From contig JASAMV010002897.1 of NCBI GenBank assembly GCA_030248065.1, forward strand, positions 23,976 to 87,975: DNA of 64,000 bases, written 5' to 3'. The DNA is from Rhynchonema sp. JSB1_4 (lineage: Eukaryota; Nematoda; Chromadorea; Monhysterida; Xyalidae). Positions 1 through 11,016 of the stretch are shown here, piece after piece; the first letter of the stretch is position 1, and each line of letters opens with the position of its first letter. The notes beneath the pieces were generated by a model, which had not been told where the DNA came from, did not search any database, and saw nothing but the letters and a program-made list of their open reading frames with translations. The position numbers and the translations under genes were made by a program.

Positions 1-176
1 ATTGTGATATAAAATACTGAAAAGTATTTTATAGCCAATCCGGAATAAAAAGAGTGCAATCGATTGGATAATTTTGTGCAAACAAGCACAAAATACAAAT
101 TTATTGGAAAATTTGAGAGCCATTTTTGGGGGTTTTTGCATTTTTTAGTGCAAAAACCGCAATTTTTCGTTCGCAG
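1..176 (+). repeat. Downstream end of the 5' LTR (partial)
   Basis: Matches 11993-12168. TATAAAA lies at 8-14 and AATAAA at 44-49, only 30 bp downstream. The shared sequence ends in TTCGCAG at 170-176, after which the two copies diverge. Confidence 0.65.
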
Positions 177-895
177 CTCTCAGTCATCGTCAGTTGCGAG
201 TTCTAGTACTTGAACGTCGCAAAAGAACGTCGTTTCGCCGGCAACTACAGCAAAGGACGAACAACGGACGAAGGACAACAAAGCAGCCGACGCCCAGGAC
301 GAACGAACAAACAAGCCGCGCATAATTAGCTGATCGTTTTTTGTCGAATTTAAAAAAGGACCAACCGCCCGTTTTTCAACGTTGATTTTTGGATCGAAAA
401 AGGAAGCAGCAGCGAGGATTGGACCTGCATCAACGCAAAAGGAGCAAGTACCCTGAAATTATCCAGTAAAACGATACCGACAACTACGAATTGCTGCCGT
501 TTTTGGTCAATTTACGCAAAAATTGACCATTTTCTGCCCGCACGCACGTCACCATCCAGCCGCCTTGTGCTTGTTTAGCAGCATTTTCGCCCCGTAGCCA
601 CTTTTTTGTGTGATTTGGAAGTAAAACTCCATTTAGCACAAAAAGTGGTGGAACTTCACAAAGGAATGTCGGTTTTCGTCTCAACATCTGGAAGTCGCCT
701 GATCAACGACAAAATTCGACTGCCGCTGAGGTGAACCCGCGCCAGCCAGCTACGACTTTGCACCGCCAATTTGAACCCAGGAAAACAACCGATTTTCGTC
801 TGACGACAGCAGCTGGTTGCCGAAAACGCTACAAAAAGGAGCGACTTTCTTCTAATTTTGGTTGACTGGTGCAGTGGTGTCGTTGAGAAATCGAA

Positions 896-1290
896 ATTTT
901 CCCATACCCAGCCCAATTTTCGGGAAATTTCCCATACATACCCCCAAAAATCAAAAATTTCCCATACCAGGGGGGGTTTTTCCAAAAACTCAAAAATTTC
1001 CCATACCCGAGGGTGGGGGTTTTGAAAAAAATGACCCCAAAAATCTTCTAAAAGTGCCAAAATTGGTCTAAAAAGTGCTTAAAACAGAGTTTTATTGCGC
1101 TAGTAAGCGATTTTTGACATTTTTGGACGAAAAAATGGCCAATTTTGGTACTTCTCGGGGTCAAAAAGTCATTTCTTAGGGGTGCTTGTTCCAAAAGTGA
1201 AAAATTTCCCATACCCCATACCCCCGGCCGATTTCCCATACCCCATACCAGGGGGGGTAACCCCCCCCAACCCCCCCCCCAACGACACCA
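896..1290 (+). repeat. AATTTCCCATACC motif cluster and poly-C/poly-G tract
   Basis: The motif AATTTCCCATACC or a close variant occurs at least six times, interleaved with runs of seven or more G or C and ending in long C-tracts near 1260-1282. The same block recurs at 4549-4942 in unit B, where the C-tracts are longer. No gene is seen here; the short ORFs are low-complexity. Confidence 0.8.
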
Positions 1291-1935
1291 CTGGACTGGT
1301 GTGTAAGTCAGCCAAACCGTTGCAGTGCGCACGTCATCATCAACTCGCCGTGCATCTACGTTGCAGTGCTGTTGCTGTGTAGCCGTTTTTTTGTGCGATT
1401 TGGAATTAAAATTCCATTTTGCATAAAAATCGGTGGAACTTCGGATCGATCGTCAATCATCTCCTTGACAACTCAGGGTCGCGGACGTGCATCTTCGCCG
1501 ACAAGCTCGGGACTACTTGCAAAAAGGCCGCGCAGCTCGTCAAAAGTCGAACATTAATTTGTTTGACTGCCACCAGCACTGACGCCCGACTGCGAGAAGT
1601 CAGCTCCCGTTTACAACCTTCTGATACGGCGTTTCTATGCTTTTGGAGTCACAAGGCGTGGATACCATCTGCGATCGGATTGACGAACTTCGAAGGTACG
1701 ACCCAGCACAGTGCGCAAATCGGGCACGTGAGGACTTCGCGATTCGGGAATTTTTCTGGCCGACGTTAAGCGCGCTGCAATTCTAGTGTTGAAAGAGGAC
1801 GTCAGCAGCAAGGCTGTCAACGTCGCCGCTGGACTCTCGTGAACAAAGTATCAGCATTTCAAGAACGCCCGACATTTTGGTGCACAAACAAAAATCCGAA
1901 GCGTCAGAAAAAAGTATCAGCAGTATCAGCTGATA

Positions 1936-2209
1936 TTGGTCGCACAATGACTTTATAAGAATTGGTCAAATTTTTTTCCTGAATCGCAAAGAGGGAAAGT
2001 GACGGGGCAATGACGATGCGTTGCGTGATCGCACACAAAGCATGTAGTAAAGAGAACGTTTCAGACCCGCAGCAACGTGGGTGCTCTGCTGGATTATTTT
2101 CAGGTGAAAATGTTTTGTGAGAATCCCAAATAGCACAGTGGTTAAGAGTGACTGAACCTGAAAATCAGGATTCATTTGATGAATTCATATATGGTCATTG
2201 TGCGACCAA
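1936..2209 (+). mobile_element. MITE with TTGGTCGCACAATGAC terminal inverted repeats, copy 1
   Basis: The ends are TTGGTCGCACAATGAC and its reverse complement, flanked on both sides by TA. Length 274 bp. The body holds a TGCGTTGCGTGATCGCACAC segment and a GATTATTTTCAGGTGAAAA segment that recur in the other copies. TA flanks with short inverted ends suggest a Tc1/mariner-type non-autonomous element (inference). Confidence 0.75.
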
Positions 2210-2226
2210 TATCAGTTAATACTGTG

Positions 2227-2339
2227 GTGGAATTCACGCAACGGTTGAGTGGAAAGTGGAGCGGAAATTTCAGTGGAAATTACCGATTACGCTATACTTT
2301 CCGCTCAACTCTCCACTCAACCGCTTCGAGAATTCCACC
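2227..2339. repeat. Small foldback element, about 113 bp
   Basis: Imperfect inverted repeat with ends GGTGGAATTC and GAATTCCACC and arms containing GTTGAGTGGAAAG and its complement. A second copy lies at 5886-5998 in the duplicated unit. Confidence 0.6.
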
Positions 2340-2983
2340 CTGACTCTGATGCTCTCACTGTTTTGATTCCCGAGGTTCGAATGGGATCCCGAGTGGTTTT
2401 TTGATCACGATCCCGAATACCGATCTTGAGAATTCAAAAAAATAAAACCCGATTCCGGATTTTTCGTTAAAATTTGGTATGGTCAAATGCTTTGGCGAAT
2501 GAGCTGAGCAAAGTGTTGTGAATCCTTCTCAGCAACGTACGTCACGAGACTAAATCGATGGCGCTTTCGAATGCAACATCAAATAAAGCATCTCCATGTC
2601 ACTACACCACGGCCGAGGTCTAACCTTGCAAATGGCTTTAGCGTGCTTTTTGGGTTACCTATACCCTAGATGTGTGTGCCTTCCAAATTACCAGGAACCA
2701 ATAATCATGCGCCTGTATATGCACGTGTGACTGGGCAAACCCCAGAACAAAACGTGTCGAATGATACTTTTCATCATCGTCGGTCGTATGGGATATACGA
2801 ACATTGGCGCTATACAGGGTAGTGTAACTGTCATGTCAGTGAGCTTTGTCAGATGAAGTCGGCTTCCCAGTTCCAATATGTGCCATGAGGGCGACGCTAT
2901 GTATACATACAGATACATATACTTGTCCATTTTGGACTTGTAGACAAATTTTTATTTGAATCATATTTCGCGACAGGATTAGA

Positions 2984-3058
2984 GCACTAATTTCGGTCAG
3001 CGTGAAGGGTGTTACCCTCGAGCAAATAAAGAACTGTCACGCTGGTCGAAATTAGTGC
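2984..3058. repeat. Small foldback with GCACTAATTTCG ends
   Basis: Arms read GCACTAATTTCGGTCAGCG and the near-complement CGCTGGTCGAAATTAGTGC around a 30-nt loop. Duplicated at 6643-6717. A single arm-like sequence (CACTGGTCGAAATTAGTG) lies at about 47661-47678 and a degenerate one near 48902, so it belongs to a dispersed family. Confidence 0.55.
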
Positions 3059-3140
3059 CCCAGCACTATCACAACATACAAGTAGAGGTTTTCGACAAAG
3101 ATTTGTCTACATTGTCTAGAAGCCCAAAACAGACAAGTAG

Positions 3141-3343
3141 TAGTGACGTTGCGTTGCGTGATCGCACACAAAACATGCAGTCACCAAAATGTTTCAGACC
3201 CGCAGCAACGTGGTTGATCTGCTGGATTATTTTCAGGTGAAAATGTTTTGTGAAAATCACAAATAGCACAGTGGTTAAGACTGACTGAACGTGAAAATCA
3301 GGATAGATTTTGATGAATTCTTATATGGTCATTGTGCGACCAA
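3141..3343 (+). mobile_element. MITE TTGGTCGC family, 5'-truncated fragment
   Basis: Shares the body and the right end (GTCATTGTGCGACCAA) of the 1936 element but lacks the left inverted repeat. Most of it lies in the 218-bp stretch missing from unit B. Confidence 0.6.
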
Positions 3344-3687
3344 TACTTGTGTCGACTCGTCGTGCATTTTTGTGTCGCGCTGGAGACAACATCACGGATT
3401 GAACAAGCAATTGTGTGACATAATCAACGCTCAACGGTTTCACGTCATCAATTTCACAACAATCACGTCATCGGCAACAGGCTAACTGATGTTTTACGGC
3501 TGAATGAGCAATTTTGTTGCCTGAAAGAGAAAATTTGGCCGTAAAACTGAACTTCAATCGGACCGGAACGACTTCAAACGCTTTGATTTGGCTTTTAGTT
3601 TGGACTAGAAGCTAAATTAACTTCAGGAGCCCGTCGTCACCACCAGAACAGCAGCGCAAAAGGGATTTTGAGTGTTGAACTTCAGAA

Positions 3688-3978
3688 ATGGCGCAATCAC
3701 GATACTCGGAGTCACGCATTGGTGTCGATACGATATTGGATCCAATGGACGACTTGTTCATCGAGCACGAACAACGACAAGCAGATGACAGAATGACGAC
3801 ACCATATCGCACCAATTTTTCGTTCGCAGCTCTCAGTCATCGTCAGTTGCGAGTTCTAGTACTTGAACGTCGCAAAAGAACGTCGTTTCGCCGGCAACTA
3901 CAGCAAAGGACGAACAACGGACGAAGGACAACAAAGCAGCCGACGCCCAGGACGAACGAACAAACAAGCCGCGCATAA
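3688..3978 (+). pseudogene. Truncated duplicate start of the 317-aa ORF
   Basis: The first 41-42 codons are the same as those of the ORF at 7129. After 3812 the reading frame runs into the duplicated leader and ends at 3978. It is the severed 5' end of the gag-position ORF in duplication unit A. Confidence 0.7.
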
Positions 3979-5594
3979 TTAGCTGATCGTTTTTTGTCGA
4001 ATTTAAAAAAGGACCAACCGCCCGTTTTTCAACGTTGATTTTTGGATCGAAAAAGGAAGCAGCAGCGAGGATTGGACCTGCATCAACGCAAAAGGAGCAA
4101 GTACCCTGAAATTATCCAGTAAAACGATACCGACAACTACGAATTGCTGCCGTTTTTGGTCAATTTACGCAAAAATTGACCATTTTCTGCCCGCACGCAC
4201 GTCACCATCCAGCCGCCTTGTGCTTGTTTAGCAGCATTTTCGCCCCGTAGCCACTTTTTTGTGTGATTTGGAAGTAAAACTCCATTTAGCACAAAAAGTG
4301 GTGGAACTTCACAAAGGAATGTCGGTTTTCGTCTCAACATCTGGAAGTCGCCTGATCAACGACAAAATTCGACTGCCGCTGAGGTGAACCCGCGCCAGCC
4401 AGCTACGACTTTGCACCGCCAATTTGAACCCAGGAAAACAACCGATTTTCGTCTGACGACAGCAGCTGGTTGCCGAAAACGCTACAAAAAGGAGCGACTT
4501 TCTTCTAATTTTGGTTGACTGGTGCAGTGGTGTCGTTGAGAAATCGAAATTTTCCCATACCCAGCCCAATTTTCGGGAAATTTCCCATACATACCCCCAA
4601 AAATCAAAAATTTCCCATACCAGGGGGGGTTTTTCCAAAAACTCAAAAATTTCCCATACCCGAGGGTGGGGGTTTTGAAAAAAATGACCCCAAAAATCTT
4701 CTAAAAGTGCCAAAATTGGTCTAAAAAGTGCTTAAAACAGAGTTTTATTGCGCTAGTAAGCGATTTTTGACATTTTTGGACGAAAAAATGGCCAATTTTG
4801 GTACTTCTCGGGGTCAAAAAGTCATTTCTTAGGGGTGCTTGTTCCAAAAGTGAAAAATTTCCCATACCCCATACCCCCGGCCGATTTCCCATACCCCATA
4901 CCAGGGGGGGTAACTCCCCCCCCCCAACCCCCCCCCCCCAACGACACCACTGGACTGGTGTGTAAGTCAGCCAAACCGTTGCAGTGCGCACGTCATCATC
5001 AACTCGCCGTGCATCTACGTTGCAGTGCTGTTGCTGTGTAGCCGTTTTTTTGTGCGATTTGGAATTAAAATTCCATTTTGCATAAAAATCGGTGGAACTT
5101 CGGATCGATCGTCAATCATCTCCTTGACAACTCAGGGTCGCGGACGTGCATCTTCGCCGACAAGCTCGGGACTACTTGCAAAAAGGCCGCGCAGCTCGTC
5201 AAAAGTCGAACATTAATTTGTTTGACTGCCACCAGCACTGACGCCCGACTGCGAGAAGTCAGCTCCCGTTTACAACCTTCTGATACGGCGTTTCTATGCT
5301 TTTGGAGTCACAAGGCGTGGATACCATCTGCGATCGGATTGACGAACTTCGAAGGTACGACCCAGCACAGTGCGCAAATCGGGCACGTGAGGACTTCGCG
5401 ATTCGGGAATTTTTCTGGCCGACGTTAAGCGCGCTGCAATTCTAGTGTTGAAAGAGGACGTCAGCAGCAAGGCTGTCAACGTCGCCGCTGGACTCTCGTG
5501 AACAAAGTATCAGCATTTCAAGAACGCCCGACATTTTGGTGCACAAACAAAAATCCGAAGCGTCAGAAAAAAGTATCAGCAGTATCAGCTGATA

Positions 5595-5868
5595 TTGGTC
5601 GCACAATGACTTTATAAGAATTGGTCAAATTTTTTTCCTGAATCGCAAAGAGGGAAAGTGACGGGGCAATGACGATGCGTTGCGTGATCGCACACAAAGC
5701 ATGTAGTAAAGAGAACGTTTCAGACCCGCAGCAACGTGGGTGCTCTGCTGGATTATTTTCAGGTGAAAATGTTTTGTGAGAATCCCAAATAGCACAGTGG
5801 TTAAGAGTGACTGAACCTGAAAATCAGGATTCATTTGATGAATTCATATATGGTCATTGTGCGACCAA
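5595..5868 (+). mobile_element. MITE TTGGTCGC family, copy 2 (in unit B)
   Basis: Second copy of the 1936-2209 element, carried by the tandem duplication at an offset of 3659 bp. It is not an independent insertion. Confidence 0.75.
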
Positions 5869-7128
5869 TATCAGTTAATACTGTGGTGGAATTCACGCAA
5901 CGGTTGAGTGGAAAGTGGAGCGGAAATTTCAGTGGAAATTACCGATTACGCTATACTTTCCGCTCAACTCTCCACTCAACCGCTTCGAGAATTCCACCCT
6001 GACTCTGATGCTCTCACTGTTTTGATTCCCGAGGTTCGAATGGGATCCCGAGTGGTTTTTTGATCACGATCCCGAATACCGATCTTGAGAATTCAAAAAA
6101 ATAAAACCCGATTCCGGATTTTTCGTTAAAATTTGGTATGGTCAAATGCTTTGGCGAATGAGCTGAGCAAAGTGTTGTGAATCCTTCTCAGCAACGTACG
6201 TCACGAGACTAAATCGATGGCGCTTTCGAATGCAACATCAAATAAAGCATCTCCATGTCACTACACCACGGCCGAGGTCTAACCTTGCAAATGGCTTTAG
6301 CGTGCTTTTTGGGTTACCTATACCCTAGATGTGTGTGCCTTCCAAATTACCAGGAACCAATAATCATGCGCCTGTATATGCACGTGTGACTGGGCAAACC
6401 CCAGAACAAAACGTGTCGAATGATACTTTTCATCATCGTCGGTCGTATGGGATATACGAACATTGGCGCTATACAGGGTAGTGTAACTGTCATGTCAGTG
6501 AGCTTTGTCAGATGAAGTCGGCTTCCCAGTTCCAATATGTGCCATGAGGGCGACGCTATGTATACATACAGATACATATACTTGTCCATTTTGGACTTGT
6601 AGACAAATTTTTATTTGAATCATATTTCGCGACAGGATTAGAGCACTAATTTCGGTCAGCGTGAAGGGTGTTACCCTCGAGCAAATAAAGAACTGTCACG
6701 CTGGTCGAAATTAGTGCCCCAGCACTATCACAACATACAAGTAGAGGTTTTCGACAAAGATTTGTCTACATTGTCTAGAAGCCCAAAACAGACAAGTAGT
6801 AGTGACGTTGCGTTGCGTGATTGGAGACAACATCACGGATTGAACAAGCAATTGTGTGACATAATCAACGCTCAACGGTTTCACGTCATCAATTTCACAA
6901 CAATCACGTCATCGGCAACAGGCTAACTGATGTTTTACGGCTGAATGAGCAATTTTGTTGCCTGAAAGAGAAAATTTGGCCGTAAAACTGAACTTCAATC
7001 GGACCGGAACGACTTCAAACGCTTTGATTTGGCTTTTAGTTTGGACTAGAAGCTAAATTAACTTCAGGAGCCCGTCGTCACCACCAGAACAGCAGCGCAA
7101 AAGGGATTTTGAGTGTTGAACTTCAGAA

Positions 7129-8082
7129 ATGGCGCAATCACGATACTCGGAGTCACGCATTGGTGTCGATACGATATTGGATCCAATGGACGACTTGTTC
7201 ATCGAGCACGAACAACGACAAGCAGATGACAGAATGACGACACCATATCGCACACAGCTTGATATTGGACGATTGCCGGCAGCTGAACAACATAATGTTT
7301 CACGGTCTCATCGCAAGCACAGCTCGGCAGAACTGCAGCAACCAGCGCCAGGAGCACCGCGAAAACAGGGACAGCACGTTTTGGCCGACAAAGGTGACTT
7401 CCGACCGCCATCCAGCTGGGGCACCGAATTACCACCGACGGCCCCCGCAGCCCCGGTGCACCTTTCGGAACGGCAAGAACAACGGAGTGCAGCCTATATT
7501 GAACTGGAACGATCGACAAACAAGGCCGCGCAGCGAATATTGAAAAAGTTGAACGTCGATGCACAGAATCGCAGGTGTGAAACATCATCGAAGTTTAAAA
7601 AGTTATCGACCCGGAATGAACACTTGCTTCGCGCACCGAACGTGAATGGCTTGTCATCGGTATCCTTGGCGAGTGGCCAACAGCCAGCGACCGCACAAGT
7701 GTCCACCGGCATTTTGAAACATCGGCAAGCCAGCAGCGAGTCGCATCATTCACATTTCAATGCACTACTGCAGCAGCGACCAGAACAACAAGTCGCCGTA
7801 CCAGGACTTGTGGTGAACAGCACCGCACCAGCTCGCGACCAGGAAACAGCTAGTGGTACACCGCAACGAAACAGTGATGCTACAGCAATTATCATGCCGA
7901 TACAGGATGAACAGCATCAACAGGACAACAGTGTACGCGTCGGAGCATTGTGTGTGTACGAGGACTACGAATGCGAAAGTGACAACAATTATGTGAATGA
8001 TTCGACTGAACAGCCGTATCGCAGTGCCACGCGTGATTCGAGTGCCCAGTGTGAGCTGGAGGGCACTTCAGAGCAGCGCTAA
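7129..8082 (+). CDS. 317-aa protein of unknown function in the gag position
   Basis: Longest open frame of the retroelement-like unit. The ATG at 7129 is the first in-frame start and is also retained in the truncated duplicate at 3688, so this start is preferred. The product is hydrophilic and rich in Gln, Ser, Arg and Ala, with an acidic N-terminus (residues about 10-35), a basic middle (about 120-165) and an acidic, Asn/Asp-rich tail (about 265-300). I see no signal peptide, membrane segment, CCHC zinc knuckle or enzymatic motif. Position after an LTR and long leader makes a structural Gag-like role the best guess, but that is inference; I do not recognise the protein. An alternative is a captured host gene. 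Confidence 0.55.
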   Translation: MAQSRYSESRIGVDTILDPMDDLFIEHEQRQADDRMTTPYRTQLDIGRLPAAEQHNVSRSHRKHSSAELQQPAPGAPRKQGQHVLADKGDFRPPSSWGTELPPTAPAAPVHLSERQEQRSAAYIELERSTNKAAQRILKKLNVDAQNRRCETSSKFKKLSTRNEHLLRAPNVNGLSSVSLASGQQPATAQVSTGILKHRQASSESHHSHFNALLQQRPEQQVAVPGLVVNSTAPARDQETASGTPQRNSDATAIIMPIQDEQHQQDNSVRVGALCVYEDYECESDNNYVNDSTEQPYRSATRDSSAQCELEGTSEQR

Positions 8083-10996
8083 CGTGGAGTCGCGACAACC
8101 AACATGTACATAGTGTATATTCGTTTTAATCATCGCTCATCGTTATTCATCGGTTCATCATCGTTTTCAAGTTGAGTTGCGTTCTACTGGTTACAACTGG
8201 AACTAACATCGTCTAAAACGCCTGTCGAGGAAGGAACAAATATTGTACATCACAACTGAGTAACAGCTACTTCATTATTTTGAATGAACAGCGACTGCAG
8301 CATGGATTGTACGTCAGAACTTCTCCAATGAACGCAGTGGAACATGCCACCGTCGTGAACGTCATTTGGGATACTGGAACAACGAGTGCATTAGCGTGAT
8401 GCTGTTTGGATGTACATCTGTCGAAGTTGTGGCCCGCAGAGATTGAAGTTGTCGGTTCAGCTACAGCACAACGATGAGGTGTGAAGTACCGTTTTTACTT
8501 CATGCGATGCACCGTTTATGCATCGTGCCGTCATCATAATTGTACACTGGTGAGGAATGGCTATGGAGTACCGGTCTTACTCCATGCAATGCGCCGTTCT
8601 TGCATTGTGCCGTCTTCATAGCGAAATGTGATGAATCTGGGAAGTGATCGAAATTGCCGGCCTGTGGTTTTGGGATCGATAGGGTACTGTGTGTATACCT
8701 GGAACTGTTGCACCGAGGACATACGCTGACCGTACATCAGTGGAGCGCGAATTGCCGTTTTCAATTCGTGGGAACGCAGCAGAAGCGTGAATGGTGATCG
8801 ACAACGCGGTCGAAGTGTGGCTGGAAACGGATTGCAAAGCAAAGGTGTCTGGGAGATCTACCATTCATCATTTCAATGTCTTCTGTCTTCTGGCATCGAC
8901 TATGACGATATCGAACACTACCAGCGCATCTAATGTTTTCTCAGCTTCTGTATGTCATGCAATGTGTGAACGTCAATATGTTGAAATCGAATTGACATGT
9001 ATTCGACGTGGAACTGACGTGAGCAATTTGGAACGTCGCAGCATTCGCTAAGTTGTGAATGGAGAACCGTTTGACGTGGACCTGGAATTTGAACGCGGAA
9101 GTACAATGGTTCGAGAGCGCAAGCACTCATCGTCAGTATACTGCATTTCGTCTTCTGGCACCTTTCCAACTGAGTTCCCGTGCATCAACGATGCGTTTGA
9201 ACTGTCGTTCGCCTTCAACGTGTTGCTCAGGGCGTCAAAATCAACACGTGGGTGAAAATCGCCGCTTCAACGGACTTGGTTTGATTTGTGTACAACGCGA
9301 CCGTATCTTCGCAAAAGTGTGGCTTCGTGGAACGACAACTGATGCAAAACCGTTCTTTTTGCATTCTCAAATCTGTACGTGAACGGCACAACAATGGATC
9401 AGCAATGTCATCGCATCAAATGTACTTCGTTGTGACGTCTGTTTCGTTATCGATCAAATATGAACTTCAGATGCACACAATTGGACGCTGCAATGTTACC
9501 ACCTGTACTGCAGATTTGAACATCGTATCATCACTTTTTATGGCGTCTCAGCTATTCAACTGCAGTGAAGTTCAAGCGTTCAACCAAAATGTACATCAAC
9601 TGGAACAAACTGATCGACCAGTATTCGTCGGGTCGACGAATTTTTGCAGTGGGGGAGGAGGAGTGGAGTGCAATCGAAACGCCTAATTACCATCGCTTGA
9701 TGAACAACCCTGAATCGACAAGGCCGTTTTCATCATCATTTGTTTGAAATTTTGAACGCCGAACGCCAGCAACTAACCAACGTTATGTTCATCGCATCTT
9801 TTTAAATCTTCATTGTACTCTCTTCATTTTGTCATTGGAATAATTCACCACTGTACGTCACATCATGGTTTTTACTTCTATCGATTTGTACGTCGTAATG
9901 GTCGCAAGGATCACCGGCCGTCGCAAGGATGAACGTCTGGTGGAATCCTCACATTTATATCATGCATTTGATTTGTATCTACTCTTCCATATTTGCCGTA
10001 TTTGCTGTGTTTATATCTTCGTTATCGCCGTCATTGCTATAGTCATTTAACCGTAAATCGTTGTCTCGTTATTGCTATCGTAACTTCGTTTCGTCATTTT
10101 GTTCTCGTCTCGTAACTTCGTGAGTCTTCTGAATTTTCTCTCTTTGCTCTTCGTTTGAGTTTCTCATAATTATTGAGCGCACCACGCTGGTTTCTCTCGT
10201 GTCATCTCGTTTTTACTGTGTTCTTAGCGTTTGTTTATCGTGTTGTCGTTTTGTCGTGTTTTGTAGTTTGTGTACTGTTACTAGTTGTGTGTTTCGTGTT
10301 TGTCGTTTGCCGTTAGTTTATTCTGTGTGTGCTTTGTTCGTTTTTCTTGCCGCCGTAGTTTCGTTCAGTCGCTATTCTATTTTGTGTTAAAGTTAGAAGT
10401 CAAATTCAACGGTAGGCATCGGTAGTCAACGGTAAGCATCGGTAAGTAGTCATCGGTAGCTCAACGCATCACAGCCCCACATCTCCCATGTCGCGATGAT
10501 TGAACTGCCGTATTCGAGTCCGTGCTTCATGTGATGGCTTATTCGCGTGTAACTCATCAAGATCAATTAATTCAACGTAATTCCCGAACTGAACAGATGG
10601 CATCGTTATGAACTGAGGAAGGGTGGCATGAACGCCTTGCGCCTAGTAAGCCCGCCTTGAGTGGCAGCCCGGTCCTCCTGCCCTTATGCCATTCTTCTAT
10701 TCCAACCGTCATTCATTCCCCTACTTCATTCTTCAACATAACGAACAATCGAACAGTGGCTTATCCTGTCTTTCGTCGCCTTCAATGTTCGTCGACCGCC
10801 GCCACTCTATTCTACAACCGTAATCGTCTTCCGTATCGCAAATATGATGTTGGTGATGTTGGCTACGAACTATGCGTCATCTTAAATGAACGATTTCGCC
10901 GTGTCTACATCTCTTTTTCGTCGTCGGCTTCGCAGGGGCTCTCCAAACTTGGTCCGTGGGAGATGTGGCCGGTTTCGACAAAGTCCTCCCCTGGCT
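8083..10996 (+). other. Internal region of the LTR-like element, no intact ORF
   Basis: About 2.9 kb between the 317-aa ORF and the polypurine tract. Only short frames occur, up to 132 codons, and none has reverse transcriptase or integrase motifs. One 60-codon frame (8217-8399) ends in VIWDTGTTSALA, which resembles the retropepsin DTG active site but stops immediately after. 10408-10465 holds a small CGGTAGTCATCGG-type repeat cluster. Otherwise I see nothing. Confidence 0.4.
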
Positions 10997-11016
10997 GAGG
11001 AAAGAAAAGAAAGAGA
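10997..11016 (+). other. Polypurine tract (candidate plus-strand primer site)
   Basis: Twenty consecutive purines, about 1 kb upstream of the repeated LTR end. LTR elements use such a tract immediately 5' of the 3' LTR to prime plus-strand DNA. Supports the LTR interpretation but is not proof. Confidence 0.45.

Larger units (their letters stand above)
160..7253 (+). repeat. Large tandem duplication of leader plus ORF start (3653-bp unit)
   Basis: Unit A is 160-3812 and unit B is 3813-7253. Unit B starts with the last 17 bp of the LTR and both units run into the same ORF start (ATG at 3688 and 7129). At the junction, ORF sequence ending CATATCGCAC is joined directly to leader sequence. The units are nearly identical. 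They differ by poly-C length (about 1255-1280 versus 4912-4940) and by about 218 bp present at 3163-3383 but absent from unit B near 6821. Insertions such as the MITE at 1936 are shared, so they predate the duplication. Confidence 0.95.

Noticed and set aside
484..1060. Repeated short ORFs in the retroelement leader, also at 4137-4713
   Set aside because: Low-complexity frames in duplicated leader; identity between copies follows from the DNA duplication, not from selection.
2370..2460. Possible tRNA B box GGTTCGAATGG
   Set aside because: It lies in GGGATCCCG-type sequence related to hAT family 2 ends, and no A box is present.
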